A stretch of 19,695 bases of DNA, taken from assembly GCA_964419335.1 (NCBI GenBank), contig CAYQOX010000063.1, positions 1 through 19,695 of the forward strand, in the 5' to 3' direction. The notes under the pieces are model-generated. The model was not told where the DNA came from. It searched no databases and saw only the letters and a program-made list of their open reading frames with translations. The DNA comes from CAYQOX01 sp964419335. GTDB taxonomy: Bacteria; Hinthialibacterota; Hinthialibacteria; Hinthialibacterales; Hinthialibacteraceae. This document shows positions 6,879 to 15,629 of the stretch, one piece after another (position 1 is the first letter of the stretch; each line of letters opens with the position of its first letter). Position numbers and translations under genes: made by a program.

Positions 6879-8411
6879 ATGAAACGGAGAGATTTTTTAA
6901 ATACCACCGCACTCGCCTCTTTAGCACTTTCTTTTGGTTCTTATGAAGGCTTTGCCCAGACAAAAGCAAACGAATTCCCCAACATCGTCCTCATTCTCGC
7001 CGATGACATGGGCTATGGTGATCTCACCTGCCTCAACCCGGATTCTAAAATCCCCACCCCGAATATGGACCGCATCGCTAAAGAAGGCCTCTCCTTCACC
7101 GACGCGCATTCCCCCTCGGCCGTCTGCACCCCCACGCGCTACGGTCTGCTTACCGGCCGCTATAGCTGGCGCACTCGCCTAAAAAGCGGGGTGCTTTGGG
7201 GATGGTCTCCTCCACTCATCAATCCCGAGCGTATGACCCTCGCCTCCATGCTCAAAAAACGTGGTTACCACACGGGATGCGTCGGCAAATGGCATTTAGG
7301 CCTGGGGTGGCAAACGAAAGATGGAAAAACCCTGAGCGATAGCAACAACGAATCCGGCGAAAATGTCGATTATTCCCAACCTATCACTGGCGGCCCCACC
7401 GACCTAGGATTCGACTATTTCTTCGGCATCCCCGCCTCGCTCGATATGCAACCCTATTGTTACATCGAAAATAACCACGTCGTCCAAGAACCCACCGAAA
7501 CCATTGAACGCAGTGGGTATCCCGCTTATTACCGTGGCGGCCCCATCTCTCCCGATTTCAAACACGAAGACGTAATGCCCACATGTACCAAAAAAGCCGT
7601 CAACTACATCCATCAACGCGCAGAAAATCCCGAACAGTCGTTCTTCCTCTATGTCCCTCTCAGCGCTCCCCACACCCCCTGGGTCCCCAAAGATTATGCC
7701 AAAGAAAAAAGTCGTGCGGGAATCTACGGCGATTTTGTTTACCAAGTAGACCTCTCGGTGGGCAAAATACTAGACGCACTCGATCAACATGGCTTTGATG
7801 AAAATACCCTCGTCATCCTCACCAGCGATAACGGCTCCCATGAGGATCATATCGGCAAGCATAACAATGGAGTTTCCACCGGCGAAATAAACTTCGGCCA
7901 TGAGGCCAACTATGTCTTCCGCGGCCAAAAAGCCGATGCCTGGGATGGTGGACATCGTATTCCCTTCCTCGCACGCTGGCCGAAACGCATCAAAGCCGGC
8001 TCTTCCTCGGATGAAACCATCTGCTTGACCGATTTCATGGCCACATTCGCCGAACTCACCTCCGTGCCTTTACCCGATAACGCGGCAGAAGACAGCTACA
8101 ACATCCTGCCTGTGCTCACCAACCAAGACTACGACGCCCCTATTCGCGAAGCCACCATCCATCATTCACTCTCTGGCATGTTTTGCGTGCGCCAAGGCCC
8201 CTGGAAATTAATCCTTGGTCGCGGCTCGGGTGGATTCACCAATCCCCGACACCTCGACCCAAAAGAGGGCGAACCCGAAGGCCAACTCTACAACCTGGAG
8301 GAAGATATCAGCGAATCCAACAACCTCTATCAGGAACATCCCGAGATCGTGGAACGCTTAACCAACCTTCTAAATCAATACAAAGAGCAGGGTTATAGCC
8401 GTCCGATGTAG
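6879..8411 (+). CDS. Exported S1-family arylsulfatase (FGly type)
   Basis: A 510-residue sulfatase. MKRRDFLNTTALASLALSFG is a twin-arginine signal (RRDFL). NIVLILADDMGYGDL (35-49) supplies the metal-binding Asp pair, and C83-T-P-T-R-Y-G-L-L-T-G-R is the formylglycine site. VGKWHLGLGW, SAPHTPW, LTSDNGSHEDH and GHRIPFLARWP complete the active-site set. Length and motifs fit arylsulfatase A-type members; the substrate is not determinable. It is only distantly similar to sulfatase 1, so the two probably act on different linkages and are not a recent duplication. GAAGGG lies ~7 bases before the ATG. No promoter with good boxes was seen between repeat copy 2 and the start. Confidence 0.92.
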   Translation: MKRRDFLNTTALASLALSFGSYEGFAQTKANEFPNIVLILADDMGYGDLTCLNPDSKIPTPNMDRIAKEGLSFTDAHSPSAVCTPTRYGLLTGRYSWRTRLKSGVLWGWSPPLINPERMTLASMLKKRGYHTGCVGKWHLGLGWQTKDGKTLSDSNNESGENVDYSQPITGGPTDLGFDYFFGIPASLDMQPYCYIENNHVVQEPTETIERSGYPAYYRGGPISPDFKHEDVMPTCTKKAVNYIHQRAENPEQSFFLYVPLSAPHTPWVPKDYAKEKSRAGIYGDFVYQVDLSVGKILDALDQHGFDENTLVILTSDNGSHEDHIGKHNNGVSTGEINFGHEANYVFRGQKADAWDGGHRIPFLARWPKRIKAGSSSDETICLTDFMATFAELTSVPLPDNAAEDSYNILPVLTNQDYDAPIREATIHHSLSGMFCVRQGPWKLILGRGSGGFTNPRHLDPKEGEPEGQLYNLEEDISESNNLYQEHPEIVERLTNLLNQYKEQGYSRPM

Positions 8412-8426
8412 ATTTTGTCATATACA

Positions 8427-8458
8427 CAAAAAAAAAGGCGCGTCATTGAGATGCGCCT
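8427..8458 (-). terminator. Rho-independent terminator for the rsmE-mtaB transcript
   Basis: On the minus strand AGGCGCATC / GACGCGCCT forms a stem (8436-8458) followed by a run of about ten T (A-run 8427-8436 on the plus strand). It lies ~140 bases past the mtaB stop. It may also stop the convergent sulfatase 2 transcript, but no T-run follows on the plus strand. The AT-rich stretch 8460-8600 holds no gene. Confidence 0.75.
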
Positions 8459-8600
8459 ACAAGGGTATGTGTAACTGTGATATTGGAGGGAAAACCGTTT
8501 TCAAAAAAACGGCTTCTATATATCTATATCCAATTTTTCCGTTTATATTCCAAGAATTTTCAAAAAAAATAAAAAATTTTTGATAAATCTAAAAAAAAAA

Positions 8601-9929
8601 TCACGCTGGAGAATGATATTCCCCCATCAATTTCCCCTTCTCGACCCGTTGAATCGTAACCCAAACCCGCTCGCCTCTTTGTAACACCTTCGGCGAAGAA
8701 AACTCAACCCGTAGATAATTCGGCGTAAATCCCGTATAAGCGTGCTCATCTCCAGTTTCGGTCAACACTTCCAAGGTACGGCCAATATAGCCCTGTTTGA
8801 CCTGTATCGCAGTTTCGTTCGCTACTTGATCCAAAATCCTGCGCCGTTCCTCAATGACCGCAGGCGGAAGCGCGTCCTTCATGCGCGTCGCCGGTGTTCC
8901 TTCTCGGGCGGAAAAGCGAAAAGAATGCACCTTTGTGAAGCGCACCTCCCGCACCGCTCGCAAGGTCTGTTCGAACTCCTCTTCTGTCTCTCCTGGAAAA
9001 CCCACCATAATATCGGTTGTCACTTCAAAATCAGGCAGTAATATTCGCCCCTTTTCAACCCGGTCCTTAAAAAATTCATAACGATAGGGGCGTTTCATAC
9101 GCCGCAAAATCCGATTCGCCCCACTTTGTAACGGTAAATGCAAATGAGGACAGGCAATCCCTCGCTTTTGCTCCAGCACCTCATACAGTTCATCGCTTAC
9201 ATCTTGCGGCTCCAGGGAGGAAATACGCACCCGGCTCAATCCCGGCAACTCGGTTAAATGATCCACCAATTCATGGAGCGTAAAATTCTCTCCATCCCCA
9301 TAATGACCAAGACAAATGCCACACAAAACGATTTCCGGAAACCCCTGCACCGCCAGCCTTTCACACTCCCGCAAAACATCCTCCAGGGGACGGCTTCGAG
9401 CGGCCCCGCGGCTCTCCGGTATACTACAGAAGGTACATTTCAAATCGCAGCCATCCTGGATCTTCACAAACGCGCGGGTTCGTTCCTGAAACACTTCCAA
9501 TCCTTGGTCTTCCTCCCAAAGTCCATCTTGATCCTCGCATCCCCATCCCATTTCGTCGCTTATCCGATCAACCCATTGTTCTTGATCCTCAATCGCGACC
9601 ACCTCACTCACCCCATCGATGGACATAATCTCATTCGGTTTGCGCTCCGAGTAACACCCCGTAACCGCAACACGCGCGTGAGGATGCTTGCGGATCATCT
9701 TGCGGATCAACTGACGTCCCTTTCGGTCACTCTCCGAAGTAACCGAACATGTATTCACAACAATAAGATCAAGTTCTTCATCGACGTTCGAAGCACTCTG
9801 GTATCCCTTCCGCAATAACTTGGCACGGAGGCGATCAGAATCATACTGATTGACCTTGCATCCTAAAGTTTGAATGAAAAAACGGGGTATGTGCTTGCTC
9901 TTTTGGATTCTCATAAGGATTTTCTTCAC
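8601..9929 (-). CDS. mtaB: tRNA t6A37 methylthiotransferase MtaB
   Basis: A 442-residue radical-SAM methylthiotransferase that converts t6A37 to ms2t6A37 in tRNAs reading ANN codons. The N-terminal UPF0004 domain has the three cluster cysteines C24 (TLGCKVNQYDS), C61 (NTCSVT) and C92 (TGCYS). The SAM-binding cluster is C161-DLK-C165-TF-C168. HLHLPLQSGANRIL, DIMVGFPGETEEEF and a C-terminal TRAM domain (VLQRGERVWVTI) follow. TLGCKVNQ and SESDRKGRQ point to MtaB rather than MiaB or RimO. The start is uncertain: GTG at 9929 or ATG at 9914 (MRIQKSK), neither with a strong ribosome-binding site. It lies 85 bases downstream of rsmE, an arrangement also common in Firmicutes, so the two are probably co-transcribed. 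Confidence 0.92.
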   Translation of the reverse strand: MKKILMRIQKSKHIPRFFIQTLGCKVNQYDSDRLRAKLLRKGYQSASNVDEELDLIVVNTCSVTSESDRKGRQLIRKMIRKHPHARVAVTGCYSERKPNEIMSIDGVSEVVAIEDQEQWVDRISDEMGWGCEDQDGLWEEDQGLEVFQERTRAFVKIQDGCDLKCTFCSIPESRGAARSRPLEDVLRECERLAVQGFPEIVLCGICLGHYGDGENFTLHELVDHLTELPGLSRVRISSLEPQDVSDELYEVLEQKRGIACPHLHLPLQSGANRILRRMKRPYRYEFFKDRVEKGRILLPDFEVTTDIMVGFPGETEEEFEQTLRAVREVRFTKVHSFRFSAREGTPATRMKDALPPAVIEERRRILDQVANETAIQVKQGYIGRTLEVLTETGDEHAYTGFTPNYLRVEFSSPKVLQRGERVWVTIQRVEKGKLMGEYHSPA

Positions 9930-10014
9930 TTACCACAAACGTAATAAGGATATGTTTTCTATAGCGTGATGATGTTCGCTTTAGAAAACTCAAACCCTAT
10001 TATAACCTCACACC

Positions 10015-10752
10015 TTAAGAAAACACGCCTCGGTTCGCCTGGACCAACGTGACTCCAACCACCGCCGCCAATTCCGAACGAAGAATGCAATCCCCCATGC
10101 TCAAAAATCCTAGATTCTTCTCCCGCGCCCACTCAACCTCTTCAGGTGAAAATCCACCCTCTGGCCCAAAAATCAATCGGACTTCCTCACCCATTCTTGG
10201 ATAAGACGAATCCATTCCCGCACTTCCTTCCCAAAAAAGATACGTCTTTTCCCACGTTTGTATCCTTTCTTCAAACACACGCTGTAAGGAAATCCCATAA
10301 ACTTCCACCTGAGGAATCGTAGAACGCCCGCACTGTCGGCAAGCTTCAATTACAATTTTTTGCAGACGCCTCTGCTGCTCTCCCTTCACTTTCACCACGC
10401 TGCGATCCGCAATGTAATAAACCAAGCGCGAAATCCCCAACGGGGGAAGATCACGAGCAATTCGATCCTTGGTTTTCCCCTTGGTCATCGCCACAAACAC
10501 CGTGGTCTCTGGAAAAGGATCGACGGAATTCTTATGGGCATGGATTAACTGTAAGAGTAAATTCTTGCTGCTCGATTCGACAATAGTATACACATATTCT
10601 TTCCCATCCCCATTGAAACAAGCAACCCGCTCCCCCGCTTTCAATCGCAGTACTTTACGTAGGTTCAACGATTCATCATCATGGAAAGAAAGCGAAGGCT
10701 CTCCCGCGTGGAGAGCATAGATACGTGTACGTAAAATCTGGTCTTCTTTCAT
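10015..10752 (-). CDS. rsmE: 16S rRNA (uracil-1498-N3)-methyltransferase RsmE
   Basis: A 245-residue SPOUT-class methyltransferase that methylates U1498 in the small ribosomal subunit. An N-terminal PUA-like part (HVLR-type motif LRKVLRLKAGERVACFNGDG) precedes the knotted domain: KIVIEACRQCGR, KTYLFWEG, RLIFGPEGGFSPEEVEWA and ILRSELAAVVGVTL. The GPEGG and LR-SE-A motifs form the SAM-binding trefoil knot. The length is normal. The ATG at 10752 is chosen over an adjacent TTG because AAGGAAG sits just upstream. It is the first gene of a likely rsmE-mtaB unit. The 287 bases between it and the next gene are AT-rich and show no supported feature. Confidence 0.93.
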   Translation of the reverse strand: MKEDQILRTRIYALHAGEPSLSFHDDESLNLRKVLRLKAGERVACFNGDGKEYVYTIVESSSKNLLLQLIHAHKNSVDPFPETTVFVAMTKGKTKDRIARDLPPLGISRLVYYIADRSVVKVKGEQQRRLQKIVIEACRQCGRSTIPQVEVYGISLQRVFEERIQTWEKTYLFWEGSAGMDSSYPRMGEEVRLIFGPEGGFSPEEVEWAREKNLGFLSMGDCILRSELAAVVGVTLVQANRGVFS

Positions 10753-11039
10753 CAACTTCCTTTTTATTCTCTCTTCACCGTCGGCCTACCCTTTTCTTTT
10801 TATTGTGTCCTTATCTCCACAATTCCTCGCGGTCAACTCAAAAAAAAATAAGATATCTCTACTATAATCAAAACCCTTGCGAAAAAACATATTCGAAAAT
10901 ATCCTACATTGTTGCACATTTAATTTTTAATAGCTGTCAATACGAAATAACTTTTCCAGGAACTTTTAACGTATCTAAAGAAAAGTTATCCGGTTTTGAC
11001 ATCCGATCAAGATTCTAAATCATAGGGGGCAAAAGAATT

Positions 11040-11213
11040 ATGGCAGAACGTGTAAATGATGAAAAACGCATGGAACTGCTCGCAATGATCACTTCCTCTT
11101 ATATTAGTGCATTTAACGGACCTGACATGCGTCCGCCCGATGCAATCACCGTGGCCAAGTTCATTGAAGAAGTGACAGACAAATTGGATGAAAAATTCCC
11201 CCGCCCAGAATAA
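11040..11213 (+). CDS. 57-residue conserved-looking protein, unknown
   Basis: This short ORF starts with MAERVNDEKRMELLAMITSS and ends KFPRPE. A strong AGGGGG (11024-11029) lies 10 bases before the ATG, and a terminator overlaps its stop, so it forms a complete single-gene transcription unit. The pattern L-x-x-I-x-x-x-Y-I-x-A followed by a gap and V-x-x-F-I-x-x-V-x-x-x-L recalls the short helical N-terminal part of MucR/Ros-type regulators, but the zinc-finger part is absent. No function is assigned. A TTGACA at 10996-11001 has no convincing -10. Confidence 0.7.
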   Translation: MAERVNDEKRMELLAMITSSYISAFNGPDMRPPDAITVAKFIEEVTDKLDEKFPRPE

Positions 11214-11227
11214 GGCGGGGTTTTTTT
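11199..11227 (+). terminator. Rho-independent terminator of the 57-residue gene
   Basis: CCCCGCC (11199-11205) pairs with GGCGGGG (11214-11220) around an 8-nt loop containing the TAA stop codon. Seven T follow. Confidence 0.9.
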
Positions 11228-11357
11228 GGCTTTAAATTTTCTATCTCTTTTTTTGAATTCAATATTTCTCACCTCGAATAAAAAGGAAAACACACAGAGA
11301 AATTATCATGGAATTTCGCAACAAACTTTTGCGTGGGAAGGAGCGTACAAATACTTT

Positions 11358-12092
11358 ATGGATCCGAGACTAACTTCATTACTTGAATTGCAGGAAGCCA
11401 TGAGCGAACAAAAGGAACTTGAAGATGAATTCAATCATATCCCCAAACGACGTAATGAAATTCTTTCCATTATTAACAATCTGAAGCAAGAAGCCCAAGA
11501 TCTTGAAGAATCAATAAAATCAAACGAAATTGAACAAAAAAATCGTGAACTGGAACTCCAAGAAAACCAATCCCTTCGAGTTAAAAAAGAAGCCCAACTC
11601 CACTCCATCAAATCCGAAAAAGAATACAATGCCACCATCAGCGAAATCGAAAACTTGGATCGCAAAAACGCGCGTTCCGAAGAAATCATGCTCGAAATGA
11701 TGGACAAAATCGAAAATGAAAAAAAACAATTGACAGAGAAAAAGCAAGAAATCGAAAACGCTGAAACCAAATATCAAGAAGAACTCAAATCCCTCGACGA
11801 AAAAGAAAGTACTCTCGCCCATCGCGTTGAACAAGCCCAAGCCAAATCGAACGACATTATCAACCAAATTGATCCCAACCTCTATCGCCGCTTCAAAATG
11901 GTGTTCGACGCCAAGGGGGGAGTTGCCCTCGCCTCTGCCAATGATGGCCATTGCGGGATGTGCAGCATGAAACTCACCCCCCGCTTGGTTCATCTAGCCA
12001 AACGGGGACAAGACATCGTTGTCTGTGAAGGCTGTTCCCGCTTCCTTTACTGGGATAATTCTTTGGAGGAAGATCAAGTTACCGAACTCTAA
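11358..12092 (+). CDS. Coiled-coil protein with C-terminal C4 zinc ribbon (zf-RING_7 type)
   Basis: A 244-residue cytoplasmic protein. Residues ~8-170 are an almost continuous charged coiled coil rich in Glu, Lys and Gln. The tail has CGMC (199-202) and CEGC (223-226), the four ligands of a zinc ribbon, closed by RFLYW. This is the widespread bacterial zf-RING_7 family, usually ~240 residues; its role is poorly defined. The frame is open from 11226, but MDPRLTSLLELQ is the standard family start, so the ATG at 11358 is used. AAGGAG at 11338-11343 is 14 bases away, rather far. It lies 41 bases before the permease gene and is probably co-transcribed. Confidence 0.88.
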   Translation: MDPRLTSLLELQEAMSEQKELEDEFNHIPKRRNEILSIINNLKQEAQDLEESIKSNEIEQKNRELELQENQSLRVKKEAQLHSIKSEKEYNATISEIENLDRKNARSEEIMLEMMDKIENEKKQLTEKKQEIENAETKYQEELKSLDEKESTLAHRVEQAQAKSNDIINQIDPNLYRRFKMVFDAKGGVALASANDGHCGMCSMKLTPRLVHLAKRGQDIVVCEGCSRFLYWDNSLEEDQVTEL

Positions 12093-12133
12093 CCTCTTTC
12101 GTTTGAACTGGGGATTTCCTTTAAGGCTTTTCT

Positions 12134-13825
12134 ATGTGGACTGATCAGGATAAACACCTTCTACGTACCAAATGGCTAAAAATCCTGCGCCGGTGGAAGC
12201 GATTGAATCTCGATACCGTGATTCAATCTTACGGATTCCTCCTGCTTGTCGGTTTTTTCTGGTTCCTCAGCTACAGTGTGGTTGCCCGCTTATGCAATAA
12301 CATCTACCACACCGACATTGTCGGCCCCATCATCCTCGAACGCATCATATCCTTCGGCTTCTTCGCAGTCATGCTCATCGTCACTATTGGCCACATTCTC
12401 ACCGCCTATTCCTCATTGTTTCGTGGCCACGAATTACCCACTTTAATCGTTTCTCCTTATTCCCTGGAACGAGTATATCGTATCCAAAGCTTTGAAACAT
12501 TAGTTTTAGGCGGCTGGGTCTCAGGCCTCTTTTGTATTCCCATTCTCGTAGCCTATGGTATTGAACTCGATGCCCGCTGGTGGTTCTTTCCGATCACATT
12601 ACTTGGATTGATAGGCTTTTTAGTCCTTTGTGGTTCTTTTGGGATGATCTTTATGGTCGTCACGGCCCGCTGGGTCATTGGACGCCCTCTCCGCTCTGCA
12701 ATATGCTCCCTGGTTTTGCTCACCCTCTTTGTTAGCTTAGTTTTCTACACCGCCCTGGCGAATCGTGAACTCTTCAGTAATATTGAGGTTGCTAAATTGG
12801 GCGAAAAACTTGCCAATTTGCGCCTCTCCTCCAATCCTTACCTCCCCAGCCATTGGATGGCAGAACTTATGAGCGCCAGCCGCTCCAGCAATATCCAATC
12901 AATTCTCCTATACATAACCCTTCTCTGGATCAACGCTCTCTTCTTCTGGAACATTGCTATGGAACTAGGCTCACGTTGGTACGCCGATGGCTGGCTCTGG
13001 GCCCAAGAACGGATCAGCCTCTTCCAAAAACGCCGGGAAATTCGCTTTCGTAAGAAAAAACTCCTTTTCCCAAAATTACTCCCACGCCGTATCGGTATGA
13101 TTGTCTACAAAGAAGCCCGCGTCTTCGCCCGCGATTTCGCCCAATGGAGCCAACTCGTACTGATTCTTGCCTTAATTCTCTTCTATGTAGCCCACACCCA
13201 AAATCTCACCTTTGAAGAATCCCAACTGCGCGCTAAAAACCAACTGGCCTTCTTTAATGTCATTCTGCTCGGCTTCATCCAAGCCACCCTGGCGCTCCGT
13301 TATACCTTCCCCTCCATTAGCCTGGAAAGCCGCGCCTTTTGGGCAGTCAAAAAATCCAGCGTGGGAATCCATCGCTTCTTCTTTACAAAATATTATCTCC
13401 ATGCCCTCGTCCTTCTCCTCATTGGAGAAGGTATGGGCTTACTGTTAAACCACGTCCTGGGTATCGACCCCGCCCTCAGCCAAGTTTGCGCCTTCGTCCT
13501 CTTTTTATTCGCCTTTGGCTTCACCAGTTGGACGATGGGTTTAGGCGCCGTCTTCCATAAATTCGAAGCCACCAACGCGGCCGAAGTTACCTCCGATGCC
13601 GGCGCCTTGGTCACCATCATCTTTACCCTGCTTTATTTCGGAATCAGCATCGCCTTCCTGGCCCGATTTGCCCTGGATTACACACCCGGTACCGATATTA
13701 TCGGAGAATTTGCCCTACAACCAGACCTCATCCTTCTTGCAACCGTCTTTCTTTTAATCCAAACTTGTGTGATTTTACTCCCCGTCATCTATGGAATTAA
13801 AAAATTGGATCAAGCAATTATTTAA
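12134..13825 (+). CDS. Polytopic membrane protein, ABC-2-type exporter permease-like
   Basis: A 563-residue integral membrane protein with about 11-12 hydrophobic segments. They include SYGFLLLVGFFWFLSY, the pairs around residues 68-90, 128-180 and 190-212, and a second set from about 340 to the C-terminus. A basic cytoplasmic linker (FQKRREIRFRKKKLLFPKLL) lies between the two halves. The motif NPYLPSHWMAELM after the first helix set is typical of putative ABC-2-type permeases (ABC_tran_2 group). No ATP-binding subunit is encoded in the window, so the partner must be elsewhere or the assignment is wrong. Start: ATG at 12134 with AAGG ~8 bases upstream. Downstream trpF follows after 32 bases, consistent with one transcript. 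Confidence 0.8.
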   Translation: MWTDQDKHLLRTKWLKILRRWKRLNLDTVIQSYGFLLLVGFFWFLSYSVVARLCNNIYHTDIVGPIILERIISFGFFAVMLIVTIGHILTAYSSLFRGHELPTLIVSPYSLERVYRIQSFETLVLGGWVSGLFCIPILVAYGIELDARWWFFPITLLGLIGFLVLCGSFGMIFMVVTARWVIGRPLRSAICSLVLLTLFVSLVFYTALANRELFSNIEVAKLGEKLANLRLSSNPYLPSHWMAELMSASRSSNIQSILLYITLLWINALFFWNIAMELGSRWYADGWLWAQERISLFQKRREIRFRKKKLLFPKLLPRRIGMIVYKEARVFARDFAQWSQLVLILALILFYVAHTQNLTFEESQLRAKNQLAFFNVILLGFIQATLALRYTFPSISLESRAFWAVKKSSVGIHRFFFTKYYLHALVLLLIGEGMGLLLNHVLGIDPALSQVCAFVLFLFAFGFTSWTMGLGAVFHKFEATNAAEVTSDAGALVTIIFTLLYFGISIAFLARFALDYTPGTDIIGEFALQPDLILLATVFLLIQTCVILLPVIYGIKKLDQAII

Positions 13826-13857
13826 TTTGTGAGCAATCACCAAACGAGGCTTCCACC

Positions 13858-14571
13858 ATGTCCTATCAAATCAAAATTTGTGGCCTAACCAACCGAGAAG
13901 ATATCGAATTCATCGCCCGGGCGGGCGCCGATTTTGGAGGCCTCCTGATCAATATCGATTCCGCTCGTGCACTTCGTCTAGAACAAGCCCTGCCTCTATG
14001 CCAACAAGCCCCCCTCCCCTTGGTTGCCGTCACTCTCGATCGCAATGAAAAAGAAAATGCCCATATTGCAAACACACTCCACCCCACCGCGTTGCAATTA
14101 CACGGCCACGAACCCCCCCGCCTGATTCAATCCCTTAAACAACATATTTCTTGCGAGATATGGAAAGTGATCCACCTTCCCGCCCATCCAGAAGAGAAAC
14201 CTACCGGCATAAACGCTCTCCTTCAGCAAATGGAAGAATACGCAAAGGCAGGCACTGACCGTTTCATCCTTGACGCGATGGTCATGGACAAAGGCCAACG
14301 CAAACTTGGCGGTACCGGCAAAAAGGTCGATTGGAAACTTGCTCGCGAAATTCGCGAGCAATCACCCCGCCCCTTGTTCTTGGCAGGAGGGATCCAACCC
14401 GGAAATGCGGTCCAAGCCCTCCGCGAAGTGCAGCCCTTTGGGATTGATCTCTCTTCTGGCGTAGAAAGTACAAAAGGAAAAAAAGATCCTCACAAAGTAC
14501 TTCAACTCCTCGCCTCCGTCCGTGAGTTCCAATCTCCCGAGATAAGCCCTAGGAATAATCCCGCTTGCTAA
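13858..14571 (+). CDS. trpF: Phosphoribosylanthranilate isomerase (TrpF-like)
   Basis: A 237-residue TIM-barrel protein. KICGLTNREDIEFI (6-19) carries the catalytic Cys. LQLHG, a catalytic Asp candidate in FILDAMVMD, GGTGKKVDW, FLAGGIQPGNAVQAL and GIDLSSGVESTKGKKD follow in TrpF order; the last motifs bind the phosphate. The reaction is the Amadori rearrangement of phosphoribosylanthranilate in tryptophan synthesis. No other trp gene is near, and the VFxxxSPR-type motif is degenerate (LLINIDSARA), so a TrpF paralogue with another substrate is possible. GAGG stands ~9 bases before the ATG. The 3' end overlaps the convergent membrane-protein gene by 23 bases. Confidence 0.8.
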   Translation: MSYQIKICGLTNREDIEFIARAGADFGGLLINIDSARALRLEQALPLCQQAPLPLVAVTLDRNEKENAHIANTLHPTALQLHGHEPPRLIQSLKQHISCEIWKVIHLPAHPEEKPTGINALLQQMEEYAKAGTDRFILDAMVMDKGQRKLGGTGKKVDWKLAREIREQSPRPLFLAGGIQPGNAVQALREVQPFGIDLSSGVESTKGKKDPHKVLQLLASVREFQSPEISPRNNPAC

Positions 14572-15049
14572 ACACCATGGTTTGATAGTCAAATTCAGGG
14601 TCCTGATTCCACCATAAACGCCCCGCTAAAACCATAACCGACAACCCAACCAGTACCCCCGCGGGCGAAAACCGCGGCGGGAAATAAAACAATCCTGTCG
14701 CCAATACGACGATAAAGAATCCTGTAAATATCGTTGTACGAATTACACGGCGTTCTTCCAGCGCAAAACTCTTTCGCACGATCCGCCTATCAAACCATGT
14801 GGAAGAACCCAATACCATAATCCACCCCCCGACTAACGTGATCAGAGCATGATGGGATTCTAATATATAAGCCGAACCAAACCCGGCCAGGACTATCAAT
14901 AAACCAAACATAAACAATACCTTACGTTCACCCAAGATGCCGGGGAGATGCTCATTCACTTGAAAATGAAAACGGTCGGAATAAAAAGCATAAAAAAAAC
15001 AGAACAAACCAATTAATGTATACAAGAATACTCCGAACCATTCCATCAT
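14549..15049 (-). CDS. Small polytopic membrane protein, unknown
   Basis: A 166-residue protein with four to five predicted membrane segments: ~5-23 (VFLYTLIGLFCFFYAF), 43-62, 68-84, 105-122 and 128-146. Short basic loops lie between them (RRIVRK, EERRVIR). No family is recognised. The tandem ATG at 15047-15049 has a good GAGGAG six bases upstream. It lies 64 bases downstream of the 62-residue gene and is likely its partner in a small operon. Its 3' end overlaps trpF tail to tail. Confidence 0.78.
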   Translation of the reverse strand: MMEWFGVFLYTLIGLFCFFYAFYSDRFHFQVNEHLPGILGERKVLFMFGLLIVLAGFGSAYILESHHALITLVGGWIMVLGSSTWFDRRIVRKSFALEERRVIRTTIFTGFFIVVLATGLFYFPPRFSPAGVLVGLSVMVLAGRLWWNQDPEFDYQTMVFSKRDYS

Positions 15050-15113
15050 AAATACTCCTCTTCACCTTTAAAGTTGATTCTTTTTGTCAATTATCCCGAC
15101 CCTTTATTTTGTC

Positions 15114-15302
15114 TCAATTTTCCTCCGACTCAAGGCCATTTTCTCCTCTCGAAGACAACTCCTGCTTCTTCTCCTCTTGTTTTAGCCTCTCCAACACCTC
15201 TTCAATCGATCCCATTCCCCAATCCAGCATCCCCAATTCTCTCCTACGCTCAAGGATGGCTTGAATCATTTTCTTTATCGCCTCTTCACTCGCCATGCTC
15301 AT
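15114..15302 (-). CDS. 62-residue helical protein, unknown
   Basis: It reads MSMASEEAIKKMIQAILERR and then ELGMLDWGMGSIEEVLERLK, with an acidic tail rich in Glu and Ser. This suggests two amphipathic helices and no membrane segment. A strong AGGAGG lies immediately upstream; its spacing suits the second in-frame ATG (15296) slightly better than the first. The position directly ahead of the membrane-protein gene, on the same strand, supports a real gene. No function is assigned. Confidence 0.6.
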   Translation of the reverse strand: MSMASEEAIKKMIQAILERRRELGMLDWGMGSIEEVLERLKQEEKKQELSSRGENGLESEEN

Positions 15303-15511
15303 TCCCTCCTATTCCATAACCATATTGCCCCATTACTCGCTTACAAAATATAACCGTTCATTCCACCCTTTTCTTCTACTTGCATATATTCACCCTTCAA
15401 ACAACAAGATTTCTTCACTCCCTCTAAACAACGATTGAACCTATCTTCCCAGAAATCAAAGACTCATGACCAACAAAATTCGAAAAAATTCATAGATTTC
15501 ATATTAAAGAC

Positions 15512-15540
15512 TTTACAGAAAGTGATGATGGTTGTATATA
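15512..15540 (+). promoter_or_regulatory. Promoter of tRNA-Phe
   Basis: TTTACA (15512-15517), a 17-bp spacer and TATATA (15535-15540) lie 13 bases before the tRNA 5' end. The spacing is right for a strong sigma70-type promoter. Nothing else is supported in 15303-15511. Confidence 0.6.
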
Positions 15541-15553
15541 TTATAACTGGTAT

Positions 15554-15629
<76 letters not shown>

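Noticed and set aside
8490..8520. Small inverted repeat CCGTTTT / AAAACGG as a second terminator
   Set aside because: The stem is AT-rich and short and no T-run follows; the hairpin at 8436-8458 explains termination better.
11520..11993. 157-codon Phe-rich ORF antisense to the zinc-ribbon gene
   Set aside because: It is the antisense image of a Glu/Lys-rich coiled coil.
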